The position numbers and the translations under genes were made by a program. Source: JAAZHD01 sp012510895 (GTDB taxonomy: Bacteria > Bacillota > Clostridia > Caldicoprobacterales > DTU083). Taken from it: 64,000 nucleotides of DNA. A model generated the notes under the pieces. That model had not been told where the DNA came from and made no database searches. It saw only the letters and a program-made list of their open reading frames with translations. The DNA is taken from NCBI GenBank assembly GCA_050951465.1, contig JBMNJC010000008.1:8248-72247 (forward strand). Reading direction: 5' to 3'. Positions 56,411-64,000 of this stretch are shown piece after piece (the stretch's first letter is position 1; every line of letters begins with the position of its first letter).

Positions 56411-56779
56411 TTAGCGCCAAAACTTAGTCATATGCTTTTTGTCTTCAATATTATATTCGATTATCTCATCAAGCAGGTTAAAATCAATTTCATCAGTCCA
56501 TTTTATCCTAAAAAGCATTTTTGATCTTTGGTATCCGGCCTGCTTTATTCTTTCATCAAAATGATTCAAAGCCTCTGATTCCGGAGCAACAGCTAAATGG
56601 TTTTTAGCAACGCTGAATGCTATAATAAATGTACCATGGTCTGTAAACATGGGCTGATTCCATTTGATCTCTCTTTTAAGCCCTGGAAATTTTTCTGCTA
56701 TATGCCTTAGAATCTTTTCCATTTTACTCCTATGGTCCAAATTCTCGATTTCATCGAGAAATTTCTGAAATTCATACAT
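56411..56779 (-). CDS. DUF1801 protein, YdhG/Fra-like iron chaperone family
   Basis: 122 residues, intact, SD AAGGAG. IAEKFPGLKREIKWNQPMFTDHGTFIIAFSVAKNHLAVAPES is the characteristic DUF1801 core with the KWNQPMF motif, and SEALNHFDERIKQAG the rest. Bacillus relatives (Fra/YdhG) are proposed frataxin-like iron chaperones for Fe-S assembly; others are of unknown role. Confidence 0.85.
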   Translation of the reverse strand: MYEFQKFLDEIENLDHRSKMEKILRHIAEKFPGLKREIKWNQPMFTDHGTFIIAFSVAKNHLAVAPESEALNHFDERIKQAGYQRSKMLFRIKWTDEIDFNLLDEIIEYNIEDKKHMTKFWR

Positions 56780-56853
56780 GCCGGATCAACTCTCCTTCCG
56801 ATAATTGCTTTTTTATTCCATTTTCCGGCGCCGAAATAATTTCATTGTTTTGG

Positions 56854-58574
56854 TTAATGTTTAAATAAGCTGATGTGATGATTTGCTAAAAAATCCAAAG
56901 CATCTCTTTCATCGAGCGGTTTACTGATCAGATATCCCTGAGCCATGTCACAGTCGTGATCCTTTAAATACTGCATCTGAATATCATGCTCAACGCCTTC
57001 AGCAATTGCATAGTGTCCCAGCTTATGTGCCATCGAAATAATATCACAGGTTATAACTGTGTTTTTGTCAGCATCCAGTAGTTTATCAACAAAATATTTA
57101 TCAATTTTCATACAGTCAGCATTTATTTCTTTTTCCCTGGCCAAAGAGGAATAACCGGTGCCAAAGTCATCTATGGCTATGCTAATCCCTGCTTTTCTAA
57201 GGTCCCGTATTATTTGATTTATCCGATCACAATCATAAGCAAATACCGATTCAGTAATCTCAATGCCTAAGTGCTTCAGATCAACCTTTAACTCATCAGC
57301 TAATTGAAACAGCCTGTTTGTAAAGTCCGGATGGAGCAGTTGAATAACAGATATATTTATTGATACCCTGGTCTCGTCATATCCACGTTCTTTAAGCCTG
57401 TTTAAAAAACAGAATGCTTTGAGCATGATCTTTTCTCCAATTGGATGTATGAGCTTTGTTTTCTCGGCGATGGGAATGAACTCCAGAGGCGATACCAGGC
57501 CGAATTTGTCCGTCTTTATTCTGGCCAGCGCCTCAAAACCGAAAATTGAACCGCATCTTAATTTCATTATTGGCTGATACTGCAAAAACATTTCATCATT
57601 AACATGATCATCCGATGCTATAAGGCTTAGAATTTTTACGATATCCCTTTCACGGTTAACCGAAGCTTCCAGGCTTTTATCATAATAACAGACCTGAATG
57701 TCCTTTCCAAACAAACCAATATATCTTTCTGAAGCTATCAGAAGCTTTCTTAAAAGCAAATCTATATTGCTTTCCTTTGTGTCCTTATTGATTTCCAGAA
57801 TTCCGATTCCGCAGCCTATCCTTTCAGTTATCAATAAGGATTCCAGGGTTTTTACAATAGTATTGCTGAAATCAATAAGCTCCTTTTGGCCTTTGTAATC
57901 GGAAAGATAGAAGATAAAGCGATTTTCTCTTGGATAGAACAAAGTACGATTTTCATTGCAATGCATACTTAAGGCCTCAGCTGTTTTCTTTATCAGGTTC
58001 TGAGTATACTGGTATCCATAATCGACTGCCAAAAGCTGAGCCATGCTTAAGTTAATACCAATAAGTGCTTTTTTGGTATCTTTCTTGAGTTTAAGATTTT
58101 TTTCAAGTAAAGTGACCAGATATTCACGGTTATAGAGTCCTGTCCACTTATCAAAAAATATCTGCTTATTAAGATGCTGTTCCAGTGTCTGTTCGGCATT
58201 AAAAAGTGAAATGTGAACATCAATTTTGGCTTTTAATAAATCCAAGTTTATTGGTTTTGGGATATAATCCACGGCCCCCTGATTTAGGATCTTGACCGCA
58301 ATATCGGGGTTATCATTATCAGTCAATGCTATGATGCGGGGTTTTGTTAGTCTTCGGTCCTTAACAGAAATCTCCGGAAAAAGAAGCCCGTCCATATCAT
58401 GCATATTAATATCAAGAATGAGCAAAGAATGAGCAAGTGGATCTCATGCTCCTTAAGTATACGCACGGCTTCCATACTGCTGCCGGCATATAATATGTTA
58501 TACTCCTTCAGTTTGTTTTTAATGCTCAATCTGTCAGATGTTGTGCCGTCAACAACCAAAATCTTAACCGGCAT
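56854..58574 (-). pseudogene. REC - degenerate GGDEF - EAL response regulator, broken by an 11-bp duplication
   Basis: From ATG 58574 (SD AGGGGG) the receiver starts MPVKILVVDGTTSDRLS and runs to HEIHLLIL, just before the expected phospho-acceptor. A tandem 11-bp duplication then shifts the frame; the continuing frame resumes with LILDINMHDMDG (the acceptor Asp), KPRIIALTDNDNPD and PKPINLDLLKAK. A GGDEF domain with lost active site (PRENRFIFYL) and an EAL domain with intact motifs (FGFEALARI, DDFGTGYSSL, ITESVFAYD) follow. Removing one copy restores a 570-residue protein. The EAL part might be made from an inner start. Confidence 0.87.
58414..58435. repeat. perfect 11-bp tandem duplication inside the receiver domain
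   Basis: AAGAATGAGCA occurs at 58414-58424 and again at 58425-58435 without interruption. One copy restores the reading frame through the phosphorylation site. Confidence 0.9.
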
Positions 58575-58960
58575 TATTGTACCCCCTTATTTACACTGCT
58601 GATTATTCTGGCAAAGTGTGTTTTTACCATGGCCTCATATTTATAATATACCCATAAATTCTTTTCCAAAATGAAAAATTATACTGCTGTAAATATTAAA
58701 CCATCATCAGATTATTTTGTTTTGTTATATAAATTATTTTCAGTTACATATTTAGCAGCTCTGCCTTTCTGCAATGCTCTATATTAGTAAACTATTCATT
58801 TAGGTTATATCGATGCCGGAAGTGTTTAGAATTTTTTATTTGTACGCTGGACGGTTTGCCATTCCGCTATCGGTTTTTACATGCCGTCAATGTCATTAAG
58901 GCCGAAAACGACTTAACGATTTAAGATGATTATTGAAAAAGCAGAAATGGTAAGGAATGA
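58575..58960. other. intergenic region upstream of the REC-GGDEF-EAL gene
   Basis: 386 bases without a gene. A possible minus-strand promoter is TTGGAA, 18 bases, TATAAA about 80-110 bases before the start; otherwise no clear signal. Confidence 0.35.
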
Positions 58961-59416
58961 TTACATCTTACCTCCACATGATTTGCAAAACCGAGCATCC
59001 TCGTCATTTAATTCTCCACATGACTGACATCTAACTTTTACTATTTGCAGGATTTCGTCTTTATCCCTGATAGTTCTCTCTTTAACTATATCAATGTTTT
59101 CAATAACGTCATTTATAATTCCGCCTGCTGCCGAACTATAGGGTTTTAAATCATCCCTTGCTTTTTCCGGATCCAGTATTATTCCTGAGCCGGCTGCACC
59201 CTTTGCCCCTATATTCATCAATATACTGCCTGCTATTATGCAGATCATGCCTGCTAAGGCTCTCTTGAAAAATGCCGGCATTCCTGCATCAAAAATTGGA
59301 TCAAATCCGACATCATTAACAAAAAACCCGGAAATGAACAATATAAATCCCAGCCCAACCATGCCCATGCCTATATAATATAAAGTCTTTCTTTCGCTAG
59401 ATATTTTGTTTGACAA
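58961..59416 (-). CDS. small membrane protein with C-terminal zinc ribbon
   Basis: 151 residues from TTG 59416 behind GAGGGGAT. Two membrane helices (YYIGMGMVGLGFILFISGFFV and FKRALAGMICIIAGSILMNIG) are followed by a soluble segment and a zinc ribbon, VRCQSCGELNDEDARFCKSCGG. This is a common Firmicutes layout of unknown function. It precedes nothing obviously related. Confidence 0.75.
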   Translation of the reverse strand: MSNKISSERKTLYYIGMGMVGLGFILFISGFFVNDVGFDPIFDAGMPAFFKRALAGMICIIAGSILMNIGAKGAAGSGIILDPEKARDDLKPYSSAAGGIINDVIENIDIVKERTIRDKDEILQIVKVRCQSCGELNDEDARFCKSCGGKM

Positions 59417-59465
59417 TATAATCCCCTCTATTTCTATTTAATTGCCTGAAACACAACTATATTGT

Positions 59466-60215
59466 TTATACAGGTAAATACGTTATCAACAGCCCGCCTA
59501 AAACTAAGCTTGACAAATTGGCTGTAATCGTATACAGTGCCGTTCGAATTCTTTTGTGCTCCTTAACAATAGCAGTAAACGCTGCCAACTCTACAATTAT
59601 TACCAATATTTCTAAATTCACAAAACCTATCAACCAGTATGAACCTATGCCGGGACCGGTTATCATTGCATTTAGCCCGGTTTGTGTAATAATATTGATT
59701 ATAAAAAATGCCAGCCAGCTCCTCCTTTGGCGAAAACCAAATAATATGAATACAAGACTTTCTATAGTCAAAGTCAACACGACCCGCAAGGCAACCAATA
59801 TTGGAACTCTAAATGGTGATTGTCCAATTACAAGACTATCTGTCTTCAGATCAAGTGTTAACAAATTGTTATACGTCTTAAACGTTTCTACAGGTAAAAG
59901 ATAATTAGAGCTTTTCTCCTTGCTTTCAACAGCAAGTATTACACCATCAAGTTCATATTTTTTCCATGGAGACATATGGTAGAAGAACCTATAGTATGTC
60001 TCCCATGCTTTTTGTTCTTTTTGCAGCTCAATCTTTTTTATTTGACTCTCATCAGGGAACAATAGAAATAATGACATGTCATCAGGCGGATTTGACACTA
60101 ACACAGTAAAGCCAGGCGGTTCTGCAGAGTTGGCTTTCATCTCCGTAGGAAAACTAAGCAGTATGACAGTTACAAGAACCATAATCATCCATTTATATCG
60201 TTTCATTATATCCAT
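59466..60215 (-). CDS. uncharacterised membrane protein with extracytoplasmic N-terminal domain
   Basis: 249 residues from the ATG at 60213-60215, six bases after AGGAGG. A signal-type helix (WMIMVLVTVILLSFPTEM) leads to an outside domain of about 110 residues (GFTVLVSNPPDDMSLFLLFPDES), then four membrane helices (FRVPILVALRVVLTLTIESL, WLAFFIINIITQTGLNAMI, YWLIGFVNLEILVIIVELAA and a last one). I do not recognise a function; similar proteins are annotated only as hypothetical. Confidence 0.65.
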   Translation of the reverse strand: MDIMKRYKWMIMVLVTVILLSFPTEMKANSAEPPGFTVLVSNPPDDMSLFLLFPDESQIKKIELQKEQKAWETYYRFFYHMSPWKKYELDGVILAVESKEKSSNYLLPVETFKTYNNLLTLDLKTDSLVIGQSPFRVPILVALRVVLTLTIESLVFILFGFRQRRSWLAFFIINIITQTGLNAMITGPGIGSYWLIGFVNLEILVIIVELAAFTAIVKEHKRIRTALYTITANLSSLVLGGLLITYLPV

Positions 60216-60297
60216 CTCTTTCCTCCTAAAAACACACAAATGCCGATCAATGCATTTTTACTGTCATGAAAAACAGAAAAAATATATTCATGCTAAA

Positions 60298-61125
60298 CTA
60301 TATTTCTATTTCCAAAAGTATTGGAGTATGATCCTGTCTTGGACCGGAATCTATCATTTCGGATTTAACTACCTTATCTGCTATACGATCGCTGACCAGC
60401 CAGTAATCAATTCTCCACCCGGAATTGTTGATTTTACTTGTCTTGGCACGCTGAGCCCACCAGGTGTAAACACCCGGCACATCACCATGAATATAACGAA
60501 ATGTATCAGTAAACCCCTTCTCCAGCAAATTAGTAAAGCCTTGACGCTCTTCATCTGTAAAGCCTGCTGAACGACGATTGCTTTCCGGATATGCCAGGTC
60601 AATTTCTTTATGCGCAACATTAAAATCTCCAGCTGCTATTACAGGTTTAACTTTATCCAGACTTGTCAGATACTCAGCGTATTTTATGTCCCAAATTTGA
60701 CGATCTTCCAAACGATTTAGATTATCTCCTGCATTCGGAGTATAAACCTGCGTTAGGAAGTAATTATCAAACTCCAAAGTTATTATACGACCTTCAGCAT
60801 CCATGGTACCCGGTGCGCCGATTTTTGGGAACATGACTTTGGGTGCCAAATGATCCTTATATAAAAACATGGTACCTGCATAACCTTTGCGAGCCGGTTC
60901 AACTGAATTGTTCCATACAACTATATAATCCTTGAACTTATCATTCAGTATTTCCAGATGTTTTTTTGTAGGACCGGTGCTGGATAACTTTGTTTCCTGT
61001 AAAGCAATAGCATCGGGATTGTGTTCTATAATAGTGTTCAACACATTTTGAGACAATAAAGCACGTGCTGATGTACCCAATAAAGCTGCATTTAAAGAAT
61101 CAATATTCCATGAAATAAACTTCAA
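60298..61125 (-). CDS. xth: exodeoxyribonuclease III (AP endonuclease)
   Basis: 275 residues from TTG 61125 behind AGGGGG. The ExoIII signatures are FISWNIDSLNAAL, DAIALQETKLS with the metal-binding Glu, AGDFNVAHKEIDLAYPE, NNSGWRIDYWLVSD and RQDHTPILLEIE with the catalytic Asp-His. It nicks DNA at abasic sites in base-excision repair. The gene is intact and monocistronic. Confidence 0.95.
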   Translation of the reverse strand: MKFISWNIDSLNAALLGTSARALLSQNVLNTIIEHNPDAIALQETKLSSTGPTKKHLEILNDKFKDYIVVWNNSVEPARKGYAGTMFLYKDHLAPKVMFPKIGAPGTMDAEGRIITLEFDNYFLTQVYTPNAGDNLNRLEDRQIWDIKYAEYLTSLDKVKPVIAAGDFNVAHKEIDLAYPESNRRSAGFTDEERQGFTNLLEKGFTDTFRYIHGDVPGVYTWWAQRAKTSKINNSGWRIDYWLVSDRIADKVVKSEMIDSGPRQDHTPILLEIEI

Positions 61126-61261
61126 TTTTGTCCCCCTATACTTTTTTGAAAGTTAACTAAGATTATAATATATTATTCTTCTACCGAAAACAATCAAAAT
61201 ATATATATTGCCTATTCATTTCCAGATTCCTGATCATTCCTTGCGTTTGTCAATGAAAATT

Positions 61262-61391
61262 TGACCCCCTCGCTAATGAATTTTTGACCCCTCTCCGCTA
61301 GTGAAATTCTGACCCCCTTGCTACTAAATATCTGACCCCCACATACGCATACCTCTCACATACGCATACCTCTCACATATGTATACCTCTC
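61262..61391. repeat. transposase-binding repeats and a 17-bp tandem repeat at the IS21 left end
   Basis: TGACCCC at 61262, 61285, 61310 and 61333, three of the copies preceded by GCTA about 13 bases before. Directly after them ACATACGCATACCTCTC is repeated three times (61341-61357, 61358-61374, 61375-61391, the last with two changes). Confidence 0.8.
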
Positions 61392-61606
61392 ATTCCGCAT
61401 GTATAAGATTGGTTTCGCAGCTATATCTGTTTAGCAGAGCCCAAGGGAACTGTAACCGGCGAAGCGAACCCTTGACAGGTAAATGAAGCAAATGCTACAC
61501 CGCCTTTTCCGGGGGCAACACTTATACAGCTATATCCGTTTCCTTCGCCCTCGGTGATTAATAGGCTGCATTTGCAAATGACCTGTCAAGGGCGGGTTAC
61601 AGGATT

Positions 61607-62261
61607 TCAGTTACTTTGGTTTTTTCTATAGGAGTCTCCGTTCATATTCAGGACATGAGAACGGAAAGTGAGCCTATCCACCAAAGCAGTGACCATTGTA
61701 GTGTTTTCAAACAACCCTGTCCACTTAGAAAAGGGAAGATTTGTTGTAACAATGATACTTGCCTTTTCCGAGCGGTCTGATATGACTTTGAATAGAAGTT
61801 CGGACTGGTACCGGTTGAAACTTAAGTATGAAAGCTCATCAAGAATCAGAAGATCAGCTTTTTGAATTTGTTTTTCAAGCTTGCCAAGGCTTTTAAATTC
61901 CCTTGCCTCTACTAACGTAGTCGCGAGTGTGGCAGCCGTGTAAAACTTGACATTAAATCCTTCCTTTATTGCTCTAAGCCCTAATCCAATACTAAGATGA
62001 CTTTTACCACTACCTGGATTCCCAATCATTATGATGTTCTGTCTTTGTCTTCAGAAATGGGAATCCTGCAGTCCTGCGTTTCTGCTGGTTCTCACGCCGG
62101 GTTTCAAGTTCCTTTTTCATAAGCTCAAGTAAAAATTCCTCATATCCCAGTCCTGCGCCTGCATGTCGCAGAATTTCGTTGTATCTTGTGAATGAAGGAA
62201 CCCGTAACTGTTTTGCATAGAGGCGAATACTTTCTATCATTGGAGATATTTCACTCATCAC
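61607..62261 (-). pseudogene. istB: IS21 helper ATPase IstB, internal deletion
   Basis: The N-terminal part (GTG 62261, overlapping the istA stop) reads ARLYAKQLRVPSF-like to RTAGFPFLKT; the ATPase core starts at MIGNPGSGKSHLSIGLGLRA (Walker A) and has LLILDELSYLSF (Walker B) and a complete C-terminus. About 35 residues that normally join the two are missing, and the frame is lost at the junction. The core ATPase could be made alone from the inner ATG but would lack the N-terminal contact domain. Confidence 0.82.
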
Positions 62262-63717
62262 ATCACCCCTATCTTAAGGTCATATTCTTCAAGGTTGACT
62301 TCCTGTACCTTTACAGTGGCAGTTATAGATAGAGCACCAGTGTTCATATCTTCAGGAAGAAGATATCCCAATACGATATCAATCGTTGGAGGCATATCTG
62401 GAGGCATCTGATCCCTAATCTGCAGGATCCTCTGAAGTCCATAATCAACGCTCAACCGAAGTAGCCTTACTATATCCCGGGCACCTCCTGGAAACTGCAT
62501 TCCCCATTTAAGAAGCTCTCTCTCCGCATTGTCCTTAATAGGTCTGGCATTAAACACTGCACGTGGTTTCTTCTCCAATAGGTCTATGTAGTGCTCCGGT
62601 AAAGAGAATATCTCGTTCCTTCCATAGCTTCTGGTGGGGCAGGCGATTTCTTTTCCCTTGAAATATATTACTATCTTGTTTCCATAACCTTTTACACTGA
62701 CTTCTTTCCCAACATGCTTTACCGGAACCGAGTATGAATTCCTGTCAAACCGAACCAGCGAATACTCATTGACCCTGGGTGCAACACTCTTTGCCGGGTC
62801 ATAGGTATATGGTGGAAGTGGCATTAGTGCTGCTTTTTCTATGTCATACATTTCGCCGACTGTCATGGTGCGGCCTTTAATCTGATGTGCACGATACTTT
62901 AGACATGATTCATAAAGCATCTGGTTCAATTCTTCTATACTGTCAACCCTCGGTACAGGAACAAGCATGTTCTTTCTGGACCAGCCTACAAGATTCTCTA
63001 TTAGCCCTTTTTCGTTCCCCTTACCAGGATTACAAAAGTTCATCTCAAAAGCATAGTGGGCACTCAAAGTATAGTACTTATCCTGTGGTTTTGCGTACTT
63101 GCCGAAGCCTTCTTTTACTGCTACTTTTGCATTGTCAAAGATCAATCTTTCTGATACTCCCCCAAAGAATTCAAAAGCCTTTACATGACCTTCCAGGAAG
63201 GATTCTTCATTCTGCCTGTAAAATGCCATCACAAAAATGTCACAGCTGTAGCAGAGCCGCATACAGAAAACATTTATCTTCTTGCGAACCCCACCTATGT
63301 ATGCATAACTTTCTCCCCAGTCCAATTGGGCTGCTTCACCAGGATCAAATGACAGCGGAACGAAAGCTTTTGCTACACTTTTCTTCATATTCTGAACAGC
63401 TAGCCTGACTGTAGATTCACCGCCCGTAAAGCCTTTTTCATCAACTAATCTGTCAAATATCTTCTTTGCTGTATGTGTCTGTTTTTTTAGTCCTTCCTTC
63501 TTACAAGCATCCTTTGATAAAATCTATCACTTCTTCTGTCATTACAGATGCATCTCTCTTATATTTCTTTCCTGTCCCATGGTACGTGGGACCCTTCACA
63601 ATACTTCTTTACAGTATTTTTGAATATGCCTAGTTCTCGCGCTATCGCCTTCTTTCCTTTCTTTTCTACTTGATACATGTATCTTATTCTTTTATAATTG
63701 ACCACGCTTATTATCAC
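62258..63717 (-). pseudogene. istA: IS21 transposase IstA, two frameshifts
   Basis: The probable start is GTG 63715-63717 behind GGACGGAAGG, giving IISVVNYKRIRYMYQ and an HTH (KKAIARELGIFKNTVKKY). The frame breaks near 63583 and again near 63490, after which the integrase-like core runs to 62258: PGEAAQLDWGES (first Asp), ERLIFDNAKVAV (second Asp) and GNEKGLIENLVGW (Glu), then the Mu-type C-terminal beta domain. Translation as written would yield only pieces. Confidence 0.85.
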
Positions 63718-63962
63718 GCCTTCCGTCCCCCTGTCAATCAAATGTCTATTATGATTGTACAGGTTTTTTGTTGGAAGGGGGGTCATTTTTTCGTTAGCGT
63801 TTCTACCCTTAAGGGGTCACTTTTATATTAGCATATACACATTCCCTTTCTCCTATTGAATTCATAAGCGAATTATGCCCTGCATAAACTGTTTTTTAGC
63901 TTAAAATTTATATATTGTTTTAAACAAATGTGTCAAACAGAAAACTGAATAGGGTGGTATAT

Positions 63963-64000
63963 ATGGAAAACGCCCAATTGCGGTGTGTAAAAACATTACA
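63963..64000 (+). CDS. start of an unidentified gene running off the window
   Basis: ATG at 63963 behind GGGTGG gives 12 residues (MENAQLRCVKTL) before the window ends. A short palindrome TTGTTT-T-AAACAA (63915-63927) precedes it and could be an operator. Too short to identify. Confidence 0.35.
   Translation, partial: MENAQLRCVKTL

Larger units (their letters stand above)
61240..63840 (-). mobile_element. IS21-family insertion sequence, degenerate
   Basis: istA and istB lie between ends carrying multiple copies of a TGACCCC-containing repeat, four at the left (61262-61339) and two inverted at the right (63779-63819), the pattern of IS21-type transposase binding sites. The outermost bases read TG...CA. 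Ends are approximate; no certain target duplication. Both genes are damaged, so the copy is not autonomous. Confidence 0.8.

Noticed and set aside
58770..58900. c-di-GMP riboswitch upstream of the REC-GGDEF-EAL gene
   Set aside because: A GGCAAACC sequence on the minus strand is reminiscent of GEMM-I, but the second helix and tetraloop receptor are not found.
61341..61391. CRISPR-like array at three 17-bp repeats
   Set aside because: Repeats are directly adjacent without spacers and lie at an IS21 end.
1..64000. tRNA, rRNA or CRISPR loci
   Set aside because: No cloverleaf, rRNA core motif or repeat-spacer pattern was seen by eye; a tRNAscan or CRISPR finder run would settle it.

Overview
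The window is low-GC Gram-positive DNA. Strong purine-rich ribosome binding sites, frequent TTG/GTG starts, a ferredoxin-rubrerythrin fusion, a DUF362 protein, a CoA-disulfide reductase, TrkA/TrkH and YesM/YesN-type signalling all point to a strictly anaerobic Clostridia (Firmicutes). Genus cannot be fixed from the sequence alone. No rRNA, tRNA or CRISPR array was seen.

Layout. 1-4 kb: a YesN/YesM two-component system followed by a lipoprotein sugar-type binding protein. 4.4-12.2 kb: a diacylglycerol-kinase-like gene convergent with a four-gene operon of CapA-like metallophosphatase, FAD oxidoreductase with discoidin-like tail, large GH-like protein and M14 carboxypeptidase. None of the four has a signal peptide, so a cytosolic catabolic route is plausible. 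12.3-17.9 kb: lone HMA protein, P1B ATPase with an unusual CPG motif, Ric-like small protein, purC, CorC-like protein and an EEP nuclease/phosphatase. Two perfect FNR-type boxes sit about 41.5 bp upstream of predicted start sites in this block. 17.8-22.9 kb: an EAL gene cut by an IS256-type element that carries a strongly structured RNA-like tail, a cyclic-2,3-DPG-synthetase-like GTPase, and an IS5-type element. 22.9-30.5 kb: a run of broken genes (thpR, flavoprotein, CapA lipoprotein, pgeF/yfiH, SDR, DUF362, amino-acid ABC ATPase and permease). 30.6-41.3 kb: intact amino-acid binding protein, PAS-GGDEF, trkA-trkH, a truncated GGDEF, a half-length DapF-like gene, gdhA with a hairpin leader, and a GT4-PlsC fusion. 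41.3-43.2 kb: another IS. 43.4-47.1 kb: a divergent LysR / CoA-disulfide-reductase-rhodanese / siroheme sulfite reductase locus. 47.2-61.1 kb: DUF262-HNH protein, redox-stress proteins, MerR-TipAS regulator, BFD-like protein, oxidoreductases, REC-GGDEF-EAL, membrane proteins and exonuclease III. 61.2-63.8 kb: a decayed IS21 element.

Gene integrity is the overriding caveat. About a dozen genes carry a one-base gain or loss in an A, T or G run, which is how sequencing error looks. Other lesions do not look like that: an in-frame TAG, an in-frame TGA, an 11-bp tandem duplication, an IS truncation and a deletion in istB. All four c-di-GMP genes in the window are disrupted in one of these ways. 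Genes with a single homopolymer shift are listed as CDS with the shift stated; multiply broken or truncated ones are listed as pseudogenes.

The most novel-looking signals are the nested-helix RNA with a possible pseudoknot inside the IS256-type element (20251-20486), the FNR-box-controlled metal ATPase/Ric-like block, the CapA/FAD/GH-like/M14 operon, and the hairpin leader of gdhA.
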